A DNA stretch of 64,000 bases, from assembly GCF_004331645.1 (NCBI RefSeq), contig NZ_SJSK01000001.1, forward strand, positions 930,001 to 994,000, written 5' to 3'. The first letter of the stretch is position 1; every line of letters begins with the position of its first letter. The stretch comes from Pedobacter frigiditerrae. GTDB taxonomy: Bacteria > Bacteroidota > Bacteroidia > Sphingobacteriales > Sphingobacteriaceae. The position numbers and the translations under genes are program-made. Shown piece after piece: positions 8,987 through 16,896 of the stretch. The notes below the pieces were generated by a model, which saw nothing but the letters and a program-made list of their open reading frames with translations, ran no database searches and was not told the origin of the DNA.

Positions 8987-10427
8987 CGGCTTTAATTTGT
9001 TTTGACTGATTATCTAACCACGGTGCAATAAATACAAATGACCATGACATAAACATAATTGCTGAGGATGGCATGGCATTCATCACTTCATTTCCATAGC
9101 TGCAAATAAAACAGCCTACCGTTCCTGATGTTAGTGCAATCGCTTTTACTCGGAGCTTGGGGTCTTTAAGTTTCCAAACTATTCCACTGCATTTACCTAT
9201 AATATAACAAGTAAAGCCCATCCAAATCATTACACCAACTATGCCATACATCACCCAAACTTTAACCCAATAACTGTCTGGTTGTATATTGGCAATCGGT
9301 TTATCGGCATTGTATGTAATTCCATTCATTCCACTCATCCCTAGTCCAGCACCAAATGGTAAATCTTTTAATATGTAGGCTAACTTTTTTTGATTGTCTA
9401 GTCTAACATTTAGCGAAGCATCTTTGGGATCTAAGGCACTGCGGAAACGGCGAATTTGGAAAATTTCATCTCCAAAGGTGGTATATTTTAATACTGCAAA
9501 TCCAGCAAAGGCAAAGGCTATCCCCACAATTAGTACCTTAAAGTTTTTGCTTAGGAAAAGCGCATATGCTATACCAGACGCCAATGCAAACAACGCACCC
9601 CTTGTTCCAGATATTGCCATTCCATAAAGAAGAAATAAGGCAATTAACCCAAAAATCATTTTTTTAACCAGACTGAAGGGGCCAAGGGCTAAGGTTAATG
9701 CAATTACAGCAATTATTGCCTGTGAAGCTCCAAACTGACCGGCGTCTGAATACATAGAGAATACACGGAGCTTGCCATCTAAAATATGAGTAACGTCATT
9801 ACCCGAATTTAACCATTGTTGCTCGCCACTAGAAACACCAATGTATAGTTGTTTCATGCCATATAAGGTTGCAACACATGAGAAAAACAAGATAAATGTA
9901 ATAAAGCGATTCAAATCGACCATTTTATTAAACATCAGAAATACCAATGGTGCTATAAGTAGCCAACTTAAAGCGGTAAATCTGAGCTCGTTAAACCAGC
10001 CCGTTAAACTAGCTCCGCTAGGATTAAGTATTTGTACGAAACTAATGGCAAACCAAATTACCGAGAACCAAACATGCTCATTTCGTAAATTATGCCAATT
10101 GAATTTGTTCATGTTTACTAAAATGCTACACCAAGTAAGCAGTAGTATGGCATCCATGGCAAGACCTACTGGGATATTTAAAAAAGACTTCACTAAAAAG
10201 CCTAAAATAAAACAGTAGCCAAAGTATATCCAAAAGGCTAATCTAGGGTTATTAAACAAAGCCACTAAAAATGTACCAAATCCAGCGGCTGCAATCACAG
10301 CCATAGGCCCTAAGAAACCAAACTTATAAGTAGAACTGGCTACTAGAATAGAAAGGCTCATCGATATCAAAAAGAATATTACTTCTTTTTTATTATCGAT
10401 AATATATGTGTTTAACTTTTTAAGCAT
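8970..10427 (-). CDS. O-antigen polymerase / ligase-like membrane protein (Wzy/WaaL type)
   Basis: Polytopic inner-membrane protein of 485 residues with about 10-12 hydrophobic segments and a long periplasmic loop around residues 320-385 containing RLDNQKKLAYILKDLPFGAG. That arrangement is seen in the O-antigen ligase (Wzy_C) family. In this locus the likely role is to polymerise repeat units delivered by the flippase. It overlaps the GT2 gene downstream by 17 bp and lies 12 bp after the Wzz-like gene. Polymerase and ligase cannot be told apart by sequence alone. Confidence 0.8.
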   Translation of the reverse strand: MLKKLNTYIIDNKKEVIFFLISMSLSILVASSTYKFGFLGPMAVIAAAGFGTFLVALFNNPRLAFWIYFGYCFILGFLVKSFLNIPVGLAMDAILLLTWCSILVNMNKFNWHNLRNEHVWFSVIWFAISFVQILNPSGASLTGWFNELRFTALSWLLIAPLVFLMFNKMVDLNRFITFILFFSCVATLYGMKQLYIGVSSGEQQWLNSGNDVTHILDGKLRVFSMYSDAGQFGASQAIIAVIALTLALGPFSLVKKMIFGLIALFLLYGMAISGTRGALFALASGIAYALFLSKNFKVLIVGIAFAFAGFAVLKYTTFGDEIFQIRRFRSALDPKDASLNVRLDNQKKLAYILKDLPFGAGLGMSGMNGITYNADKPIANIQPDSYWVKVWVMYGIVGVMIWMGFTCYIIGKCSGIVWKLKDPKLRVKAIALTSGTVGCFICSYGNEVMNAMPSSAIMFMSWSFVFIAPWLDNQSKQIKADGNNL

Positions 10428-10439
10428 GTTGTTTGCTTA

Positions 10440-12590
10440 TTATTGTTTAACACCATTTATTAGCCAGCCAGCAAACTTAGCATCGTCGTTTAAAGATTTC
10501 ACCTGATCTTTGTCCTTATCGCTGATGGAATTACCAGCCATAAAAGTTGCCATGTATTTATCTGTGAACAAGATCCACTCGTTTACATCTGATATTTTGT
10601 TTATTGCATCTAGCTGTATAATGATTAAATCGAATTCGCTTTTAAATGCATCGAAAGTTTGAGCAATACTTGCCTTATCCTTATTTTCAAGTAATGACTG
10701 GCCTTCCAGTTCCCTGCTTAGAAAAGTAATATGATCTCTTTTTTGAATAATTGAGCCATTTAATATATCCTTAAATCTTTGGTTTGTTGTAATATTCAAC
10801 TTTTCAGCTTCAGCTGCTAATTCTTCATCTCCAATTAATAAAATTTTCTTTTCTAATGATGCGAAAGCATACGCTAAGCTCACTACTGAAAATAAGCCAA
10901 ATTTTTCTGGATCTAGCCTTGTTACTCCCACAATTTTTAAATTTTCTGTAGCAAGTAACTTATTAATATCAAAACGTAGGGAGCGTAATAGATTCTTATA
11001 TAAGAGATGATCTTTTTGGTTGTATACGTTTTTCCAAATTAAATCAATGTCTCTATCCTTAGGCTTGATGTAGTTTAATTCACCTATAATTTTTTGATTG
11101 GTTAGCGCTTTTAATTGTTTCTGATTGTTAATGGAATTATCTAAAGCATGAATAACAAACAACACACAAAAACAGATTGCAAAACTTGCAATTCCGCTTA
11201 GCGCCATATATAAGGCTTTTTTTGAACCCTCTGGAGTGCTTGGAACCCCTTCTTCTGCTAATTGTAAACGTAATCCTATATTTTTATCAAGGTTAGTTTG
11301 GTTATAACGATTTAAAATTTCGAGATATTCTTTAGTCGCCACATCTGCATTACGTTCAAGATTTTGTACGCCTGCATCAAAAGGAACCATCGAATTAAAC
11401 TTTGCATTGAGTTTTGCTAATTCCCTGTTCATATCTTCGATGCCTGCACCTGTTTTGTCCAAATCAATGCTAATGGCAATACGGCGTTGGATTAAAGTTT
11501 GTTTTGCAACCATGGGGTCGCTTACATAATTATCATTTGCTCTTGCCAATTGATCGTTAAGTAGTTGTCGCAAAGAATCTACTTTCTTTTTGTCTGTTTG
11601 GTTATAGCCTCCATCAAGATATGTATTTTCCGCTGCTTGAACTTTGTTCTTTAAACTAATAATAGATTGATTATCTACAGACACATCGGCACCTAAATAC
11701 CTTTCTTTATACCTACTGTTTAAATTGTAGTTTACATTTTTTAATGCAGCCAATAAAGCCTCTTTTTCAACTAGCGCCAGATTTTTTCTATTCTCAATAT
11801 CTATGATTTGCTGGTAAACGATTTGCGACTGTTTATCAAGATTTAGTATCCCATTTTGAATTCTATAATCTTTTAATTCCTTAATCCTTGCATTCATTAT
11901 AGCTTCTTTTTTTTGCAAAAGAGAATCCAATACAAGTATTGACGAATTTTTATTGCTAATTAAATCTAAGCTATAGTTGTTGATAAAATCGTGCGAAAGT
12001 GTGTTAACCACAAAAACAGAAAGAAGAGTGTTTTCTGAAGTAAATTCTACAGTAATAAAGTCGCTGTTTTGCTCGTGACTAATGCCTAATTTTTTACTCA
12101 GTGCTGGTGCATCATAACTCATCGACTTAACAAGATTATAGAATTTAACCTTATAATTATCAAAAGGAGTTAATACCTGTTTTTTTTCCAGTCGCTCTTC
12201 AAATGCTTTAATCGCTTCTAGTCTTTGAGTTTCGCTTAAGGCCTTTAAATCATTGCTTAGCGGCTTAAATGGCTTTTTTGGGTTTTTAAGATCATGTAAT
12301 ATTAAGCGATAAGAAAGAATACTCATGTTTTTGGGCATTGTCATGATGTCCATTATATTCGTAAACTGTTGATTAATTTTGATTAGAAGATCTGGTCCTG
12401 AATAAGAAGGTACATCAGGGGCAACCTGCCTAGATGGATCTAATAGGCCTGTCGATAGTTTTGCTTGCGATTTGTATTCTTTTGGAAGGTTTTTAACAAA
12501 GAAAAAGGTTACAATAAGCGTAATTATAGGAATAGCGATAATAAGCCACCTATACTTGGAAATTAGATTTAAAAATTCTTTAATATTCAT
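10440..12590 (-). CDS. Wzz/Wzc-like chain-length protein with a degenerate BY-kinase domain
   Basis: Inner-membrane polysaccharide co-polymerase of 716 residues. A Wzz-type N-terminus has a membrane helix at about 15-32, a long coiled-coil periplasmic region follows, and a second helix sits at about 459-482. The cytoplasmic C-terminus resembles the bacterial tyrosine kinase fold (LKIVGVTRLDPEKFG...SLEKKILLIGDEEL). The expected P-loop GxxGxGKS/T is absent, the Walker A-prime Asp has become Gly, and there is no C-terminal tyrosine cluster. It is therefore probably catalytically dead. Its neighbours are the TolC-like protein and the Wzy-like protein. Confidence 0.83.
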   Translation of the reverse strand: MNIKEFLNLISKYRWLIIAIPIITLIVTFFFVKNLPKEYKSQAKLSTGLLDPSRQVAPDVPSYSGPDLLIKINQQFTNIMDIMTMPKNMSILSYRLILHDLKNPKKPFKPLSNDLKALSETQRLEAIKAFEERLEKKQVLTPFDNYKVKFYNLVKSMSYDAPALSKKLGISHEQNSDFITVEFTSENTLLSVFVVNTLSHDFINNYSLDLISNKNSSILVLDSLLQKKEAIMNARIKELKDYRIQNGILNLDKQSQIVYQQIIDIENRKNLALVEKEALLAALKNVNYNLNSRYKERYLGADVSVDNQSIISLKNKVQAAENTYLDGGYNQTDKKKVDSLRQLLNDQLARANDNYVSDPMVAKQTLIQRRIAISIDLDKTGAGIEDMNRELAKLNAKFNSMVPFDAGVQNLERNADVATKEYLEILNRYNQTNLDKNIGLRLQLAEEGVPSTPEGSKKALYMALSGIASFAICFCVLFVIHALDNSINNQKQLKALTNQKIIGELNYIKPKDRDIDLIWKNVYNQKDHLLYKNLLRSLRFDINKLLATENLKIVGVTRLDPEKFGLFSVVSLAYAFASLEKKILLIGDEELAAEAEKLNITTNQRFKDILNGSIIQKRDHITFLSRELEGQSLLENKDKASIAQTFDAFKSEFDLIIIQLDAINKISDVNEWILFTDKYMATFMAGNSISDKDKDQVKSLNDDAKFAGWLINGVKQ

Positions 12591-12595
12591 AATGC

Positions 12596-13276
12596 TTATT
12601 TCACATTCTCTAACTTTTCACCAACTAATGCTTCCAAAGAATCTTTCGCTTTTAGCAAATTAAGTTCCGCAAGCAATCTCTCTGAATTAGCGTAAGAAGT
12701 TATAGCTTTAGCTTTGGTGTAGTCATCTAATGTAACTTCACCTTTTTCAAATTTATATTTAAGCCCATCACTTGAGGCTTTGTTATCTGTATATGCTTGT
12801 GCCTTTACCTTAAGATCTGATGATTGACGTAAGTACTCATAATAGGTTTGTTTTACTTCTGATTCTAAAAGGATATCATATTCTTTAGCTTGATAAATTT
12901 TTTCATTGTGTTCTTCCTTTGCTTGCCTAACAAATGCAGGTGTGCGAAACAATATACCTAGGTTAAAATATATCCCAAGTTGAATTCCGTTTAGCGTATA
13001 AGGATTAGAAGTATTAATTGCTGCCGAACTGTTATCAGGTCTATAATTATAGGCGGCTGTAAATGCATCAAGATAGGTGGCTCTAGCTACTCCAACTTTT
13101 GCTTTTGCACTTAACTCACTCGCCTTATACATCTTCCTTTTAGGGTAGTTCTGCTTTGCCAAATCAACATACTTTTGCAATAAAGGATAATTAATGTTGC
13201 CAATAAAACTTTCCTGGGCATTTGCGATATTTAAGGAAAGAAAAAAGACCACAGAAAATATAGCAGCTCTCATCAT
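12596..13276 (-). CDS. Short TolC/OEP-like outer-membrane protein
   Basis: Secreted protein: the start at Met 13276 (or 13273) gives a signal peptide MMRAAIFSVVFFLSLNIANA. A longer frame reaches back into the sugar transferase gene but would bury the signal. The mature part resembles half of an outer-membrane efflux protein, with long helices (SELSAKAKVGVARATYLDA; YEYLRQSSDLKVKAQAY; FEKGEVTLDDYTKAKA) flanking a short beta segment LNGIQLGIYFNLGILF. At about 226 aa it is half the length of TolC. Its place between the sugar transferase and the Wzz-like gene suggests it serves as the outer-membrane export component, in place of Wza. Confidence 0.75.
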   Translation of the reverse strand: MMRAAIFSVVFFLSLNIANAQESFIGNINYPLLQKYVDLAKQNYPKRKMYKASELSAKAKVGVARATYLDAFTAAYNYRPDNSSAAINTSNPYTLNGIQLGIYFNLGILFRTPAFVRQAKEEHNEKIYQAKEYDILLESEVKQTYYEYLRQSSDLKVKAQAYTDNKASSDGLKYKFEKGEVTLDDYTKAKAITSYANSERLLAELNLLKAKDSLEALVGEKLENVK

Positions 13277-13287
13277 TTGTTTTGGTA

Positions 13288-14364
13288 TTAAACTTTTTCT
13301 TTTTGAAAAAGTGCAGGGATAGTCATAAAAATAATCTTTAAATCTAACCAAATGGTAAAGTTTTTGGTGTAAAAATTATCAAACTTTTTTCTTTCCCTAT
13401 CAGACATGTCTTTTTTTCCTCGTTTAGTGATTTGCCATAAGCCTGTAATGCCCGCAGGGCCTAAAAATCGAGTAGACCACTCGTCAGTGGTTAGTTGTTC
13501 TGCCTCATAAAGAGGTAAAGGCCTATTGCCAACAATAGACATGTTACCTAGAAGTACATTAAAAAGTTGAGGCAGTTCATCTAGGCTGGAGTTTCTAAGA
13601 AAACTACCAAGCTTAGTTACTCTTGGGTCATTTTGTATTTTAAAGAAGGCAGAATCTCCATATTGATTATCCTTTTTAAGATTTTCAATCTCTTTATCTG
13701 CATTTGCTCTCATGGATCTGAATTTGTAAAAATCGAATATCTGATAGCCTGAGCCTACTCTTTTGCTTGAGTAAAATACAGAGCCTTTTGAATCTAATTT
13801 TATTAAAATTGCTACGATTAAAAATAGGGGGCTTAAAAAGACCAATGCTGTTATTGATAAGGTAAGATCAAATATCCGCTTTGATAGAGGGATTTTATAT
13901 TGTTCTAAAGGTTCGCTAGGTAAGTTCTTTAATTTTGAATGGAGTATTTTATACGTATATAAAAACTGCAGTCTTAATTTAACATCACTAAAGACAAAAT
14001 CAGGGCTGTAACAATCGCTTACCCGAGCTTCGAAAGCCTTTTTTGTAGTGAGGGTCTCTTTTTCGGTGAGCAGAAAAATAATAACAATATTTCTACTTAA
14101 CCAGTTTTGCTTGAGTTGCTCTACCAAATTAAAAGCATCATTGGTAGCGCTTGGCGTTACCTCTAGTAAAATGCTTACATCGAGTTCATAAACGGTTAAC
14201 TTATTTACAACCTCGAATATTTCAACATAGCTATTTGTCTTTCTTAAATTTCCACCGTTTGATCCAAAAGTTTCAGTGATATCATTTTCATATTCATTTG
14301 CATAATAAATAATGTTAAATCTAGATTGATTGGCACTAAATACTGAAGTGTCTGTGTTTTCCAT
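13288..14364 (-). CDS. Initiating sugar-phosphate transferase with N-terminal receiver-like domain
   Basis: Polyprenyl-phosphate sugar transferase that starts repeat-unit synthesis. The C-terminal half (about 158-358) is a bacterial sugar transferase domain: membrane hairpin LSITALVFLSPLFLIVAILI, then FDFYKFRSMRANAD, LRNSSLDELPQLFNVL and MSIVGNRPLP. Residues 1-150 are not the usual multi-helix WcaJ membrane domain; they look like a divergent receiver fold (DVSILLEVTP, IVIIFLLTEKE, VSDCYSPDF) without the full acidic pocket. Length is 358 aa. The start ATG overlaps the stop of the receiver gene by one base, so the two are coupled. Confidence 0.85.
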   Translation of the reverse strand: MENTDTSVFSANQSRFNIIYYANEYENDITETFGSNGGNLRKTNSYVEIFEVVNKLTVYELDVSILLEVTPSATNDAFNLVEQLKQNWLSRNIVIIFLLTEKETLTTKKAFEARVSDCYSPDFVFSDVKLRLQFLYTYKILHSKLKNLPSEPLEQYKIPLSKRIFDLTLSITALVFLSPLFLIVAILIKLDSKGSVFYSSKRVGSGYQIFDFYKFRSMRANADKEIENLKKDNQYGDSAFFKIQNDPRVTKLGSFLRNSSLDELPQLFNVLLGNMSIVGNRPLPLYEAEQLTTDEWSTRFLGPAGITGLWQITKRGKKDMSDRERKKFDNFYTKNFTIWLDLKIIFMTIPALFQKEKV

Positions 14365-14759
14365 TATTCAAAAAATGATTTAATACTCTCTTTAAGTTTT
14401 CCTGGATTAAAAGGCTTTTGCACTAGTAAATCATAACTGTAAGGAAGTTTAGTTTTGAGATCCTCAGTTGAGTAATTGCCCGTTAGTAAAATAATAGGGA
14501 TTTCCCTGTAATAACCACTAGTTTTAATACTCCGTACAAAGTCAAGTCCATTTACGTAAGGCATTTCAAGATCTGATATAATAAGATCAGGCATATTTCC
14601 ATCGTCCATCCAGCTGATGGCTTCTAGCCCATTATTTTTAATTTCTAATGTATAATTTTCTTTTAAGATAAATTCTAAAAGCTTAAGCACGGTAACTTCA
14701 TCATCAATCAATAATATCGATTTTCTATTAGTATACTGTGGATTAATGGTTTTTGACAT
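14364..14759 (-). CDS. Stand-alone response-regulator receiver protein
   Basis: Single CheY-like receiver domain of 131 residues with all key residues: acidic pair D19/D20, phospho-acceptor D63 in ISDLEMP, T93 in LLTGN and K115 in VQKPF. There is no output domain. It is the first gene of the polysaccharide operon, with its stop touching the start of the sugar transferase, which itself carries a receiver-like N-terminus. Phosphorylation by an unlinked histidine kinase could therefore control the enzyme by protein contact. The 95-bp upstream gap separates it from the Lrp-type gene. Confidence 0.87.
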   Translation of the reverse strand: MSKTINPQYTNRKSILLIDDEVTVLKLLEFILKENYTLEIKNNGLEAISWMDDGNMPDLIISDLEMPYVNGLDFVRSIKTSGYYREIPIILLTGNYSTEDLKTKLPYSYDLLVQKPFNPGKLKESIKSFFE

Positions 14760-14854
14760 CTGTCTGGGGAAGATTGTGTTATGAAATCACTAGATGCTTA
14801 AAAGTAAATAAAATTTTTTATTTTTGCCTTAAACTTAAAGTTTTTATTTTGAAG

Positions 14855-15331
14855 TTACAGTAATTCAATCTGCCTCTTTATACTTTCCTCTAAAGAAATT
14901 AATGTTTCAGTACGCTGTATACCTTTAACCGCTTGTATTTCTTCATTTAATACATGGCGCAAATGATCAGTATCTCTACATGTAATTTTAGCAAACATAC
15001 TGTAAGAACCTGTGGTGTAATGTAATTCTACCACTTCCTTTATTTTGCTTAATTGCTCAACCGCATCTTTATATAAAGATCCTTTCTCTAAATAAATTCC
15101 CAAAAAGGCGGTAATGTCATAGCCTGCTTTTTTTGGGTCTATTATTAGGTGTGAGCCTTTAATAATGCCCATATCAGCTAATTTTTTCATCCTTACGTGT
15201 ACAGTTCCGCCAGAAATGATAAGCTCTTTTGCAATTTCTGTATAAGGCTTGGTAGCATCTTGCATCAATTGTGTTAGAATTTGAATATCGAGGTTGTCAA
15301 TTTCTAAATTTTGCGTTTCTTTTTTGAGCAT
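14855..15331 (-). CDS. Lrp/AsnC family transcriptional regulator
   Basis: DNA-binding regulator of 158 residues. The N-terminal winged HTH (DNLDIQILTQLMQDATKPYTEIAKEL...GGTVHVRMKKL) is followed by a RAM/AsnC ligand-binding domain (ITAFLGIYLEKG...VELHYTTGSYSMFAKI). It is typical for proteins that sense amino acids and form octamers. It lies just downstream, in its own direction, of an 18-bp palindrome (15359-15376) that may be its autoregulatory site. Targets cannot be deduced here; the polysaccharide operon lies downstream in the same orientation. Confidence 0.88.
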   Translation of the reverse strand: MLKKETQNLEIDNLDIQILTQLMQDATKPYTEIAKELIISGGTVHVRMKKLADMGIIKGSHLIIDPKKAGYDITAFLGIYLEKGSLYKDAVEQLSKIKEVVELHYTTGSYSMFAKITCRDTDHLRHVLNEEIQAVKGIQRTETLISLEESIKRQIELL

Positions 15332-15358
15332 AATTTTCTAAAATTTTATTGATATTGC

Positions 15359-15376
15359 GAATATATTACAATATTC
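15359..15376. promoter_or_regulatory. Palindrome upstream of the Lrp-type gene (candidate operator)
   Basis: Perfect inverted repeat GAATAT-ATTACA-ATATTC, centred 36 bp before the ATG of the Lrp/AsnC gene. Lrp-family proteins commonly bind AT-rich dyads near their own promoters, so self-regulation is plausible. AT-rich palindromes also arise by chance in such DNA. Confidence 0.45.
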
Positions 15377-15404
15377 ATAAAAATAAAATTAAATGTTTAA
15401 AATA

Positions 15405-15437
15405 TTTGCAACGTATTTGAAAATTGTCTTATGTTTG
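15405..15437 (+). promoter_or_regulatory. Candidate promoter for the tRNA-like unit
   Basis: A perfect Bacteroidota -7 box TATGTTTG (TAnnTTTG) at 15430-15437, preceded by TTTG at 15405-15408 with a 21-bp spacer. It would start transcription near 15443, about 45 nt before the 5' end of the first tRNA-like gene. No protein gene lies between it and the RNA genes. Confidence 0.55.
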
Positions 15438-15486
15438 TATCAAGCAATTACAACAAGATAGTTCTTTTAAACATTTGCTTATACTC

Positions 15487-15596
15487 TGTAGGGTGGTGAA
15501 ATTGGCAGACACACCTCCTTGTCTCGGTGGTAGAGAAGATGGGAAATCCGGTAACGGTACAACCACTCTATGAAGGTTCGACTCCTTCCCCTACAG
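15487..15596 (+). tRNA. Class-II tRNA-like gene, anticodon GUC, 41-nt variable region (copy 1)
   Basis: Folds as a full cloverleaf: acceptor TGTAGGG/CCCTACA, D-arm GTG/CAC with a Leu-like loop AAATTGGCAGA, anticodon stem CCTCC/GGTGG (one U-U mismatch) with loop TTGTCTC (anticodon GTC at 15521-15523), and T-arm GAAGG/CCTTC with loop TTCGACT. The variable region (15531-15571) is 41 nt, with basal stem TAGAG/CTCTA and an inner CCG-GTAA-CGG hairpin. Discriminator is G; CCA is not encoded. U37 and the long arm are abnormal for tRNA-Asp. It may be a specialised or decayed tRNA. Confidence 0.7.
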
Positions 15597-15669
15597 CAAT
15601 CTTAAGTTTAGAGTTTAGAGTTTGGAGTTTAACTTCGGACTTCCTGACTAAAAACTTCGGACTAAACAA

Positions 15670-15813
15670 TGTTGGGTGGTGAAATTGGCAGACACACCTC
15701 CTTGTCTCGGTGGTGGGGATCATGGGACAAACGCAATTTATGGGTTGACCACAAATTAATTTTGAATTGCAGCTAACTACCCCTTGAAGGTTCGACTCCT
15801 TCCCCAACAGCCA
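15670..15813 (+). tRNA. Class-II tRNA-like gene, anticodon GUC, 72-nt variable region (copy 2)
   Basis: Same 5' half and T-arm as copy 1, but the acceptor is TGTTGGG/CCCAACA (a compensatory swap) and the gene ends G-CCA with CCA encoded (15811-15813). Anticodon GTC is at 15704-15706. The variable region (15714-15785) is 72 nt: basal stem GGGG/CCCC, shared loop ATGGGA (15722-15727), and an inner stem GCAATT/AATTGC (15733-15738 with 15765-15770). The total of 144 nt is far longer than a normal class-II tRNA. A terminator follows after 27 bp. Confidence 0.7.
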
Positions 15814-15840
15814 GTTTTATAAATAATAAGTTAGTTAAGG

Positions 15841-15873
15841 AGAGTGGCCTTGGATAGGGTTACTCTTTTTTTT
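15841..15873 (+). terminator. Rho-independent terminator of the tRNA-like unit
   Basis: Stem AGAGTGGCC (15841-15849) pairs with GGTTACTCT (15858-15866) around an 8-nt loop, with two G-U pairs, followed by a run of T residues to 15873. It lies 28 bp after the second tRNA-like gene and ends a compact non-coding transcription unit. Confidence 0.75.
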
Positions 15874-15936
15874 ATTTCAGATTTCGCCAATTTTAGAGAC
15901 TTAGATCAGTTGCAAATTTGTAGACTAGGCAAATAA

Positions 15937-16788
15937 TTACTTAGCCCCACCAAATAAGCCCTTACGGGCATCATCCTTGTTTTGTCCCGTGGTCTTTCTC
16001 TTTTTCCTGTCCTTGAAGATCATCTTTTGCCAACGGCTGCCCCTGTCAGTGGGTTCGCCCGGGCAAAACCCAGCCCTTAGGATGGCCGCCGGGTGAAGGT
16101 CCTGGTTGTTGAGCACGGCCTTGCCCGCAAAGGTCCTTTCGGCATAGAAAAGTCCCAGGGACACCAAATAAAGTGCGCCAGGGGCACCCTTGAACCTGAG
16201 TTGCTGTGGCGGAAGGGTAATGGGATCTTTCTGAAGCTCAACCTCAAAGGACTGTACTTCCTGATTCAGGTATTCCTTGCTTTTTAAGTCGAAAAGCGTA
16301 ACTTTAAAGGCTACGGTACAGTACTTGGCATTGGGTGCGAATATCAGGTCCCTGGGCACAAGCATCTCTGGAAGCGATATCAGAAGGTCTTCGGCTGTTG
16401 TTATGACCTCTGGCTGTGCAAAGAGATATCTCTTAACGGGGGATGCCGTATTGAACTCAAAGCCATTGAGCCTACTGAAATAGTCCTGGTCAAAACTGAA
16501 GGTCTCTCCAGCGTTCACGGTTGCCTTTTGGAGGATGCCATTGCACTCGCCAGTAAGCCTGGAGACCATGCCCCCATCATAATAGGCAATCAGGTCTTCT
16601 GCACCATACCTGATGTAACTGGACAATGTGCTGGCGTAGCCGAAAACGTATGCTGCATTAAACGTGGCAGCCGTCATCTTGATCAGCTCACCCTTGTGCT
16701 TGGAAACAACAACCTGCTTGTTTCTAACCTTCTTGAAGATTACCGGGCCCACGATCCCGCTGATGAATTTTCCTGTAATTCTAGCCAT
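15937..16788 (-). CDS. GC-rich hypothetical protein, possibly DUF6266-like
   Basis: 283-residue protein of unknown function with no signal peptide or clear membrane helix. The N-terminus MARITGKFISGIVGPVIFKK recalls the Gly-rich opening of the DUF6266 family of Bacteroidota, but the match is from memory and weak. The C-terminus is very basic and Gly/Lys-rich (FKDRKKRKTTGQNKDDARKG). An ATG at 16788 is preferred over a GTG two codons upstream. Base composition is unlike its neighbours: 37 of 60 bases at 16021-16080 are G or C. It stands alone between the tRNA-like unit and an 11-bp repeat array, suggesting acquisition by transfer. Confidence 0.6.
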   Translation of the reverse strand: MARITGKFISGIVGPVIFKKVRNKQVVVSKHKGELIKMTAATFNAAYVFGYASTLSSYIRYGAEDLIAYYDGGMVSRLTGECNGILQKATVNAGETFSFDQDYFSRLNGFEFNTASPVKRYLFAQPEVITTAEDLLISLPEMLVPRDLIFAPNAKYCTVAFKVTLFDLKSKEYLNQEVQSFEVELQKDPITLPPQQLRFKGAPGALYLVSLGLFYAERTFAGKAVLNNQDLHPAAILRAGFCPGEPTDRGSRWQKMIFKDRKKRKTTGQNKDDARKGLFGGAK

Positions 16789-16896
16789 AATCACTACGTT
16801 TTAAGAAGGATATAACCGCATCGAAACACTCCTTCGACAACCCTTCACTATAAATGTATATAAAATCTGTATAAAGTCCAAGTTATTCAATAAATA

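Noticed and set aside
13276..13351. Longer N-terminus of the TolC-like protein (start at 13351)
   Set aside because: It would overlap the sugar transferase coding end and place 25 non-signal residues before a clear signal peptide.
15568..15807. 79-residue minus-strand frame with VGEGVEPS ending
   Set aside because: It is antisense to the tRNA-like genes; the end is the usual translation of a tRNA T-arm read backwards.
15487..15813. Attachment sites from the shared tRNA 3' ends
   Set aside because: A ~21-bp identity (GAAGGTTCGACTCC region) is shared by the tandem copies, but nothing but the second RNA gene lies between them and there is no integrase.
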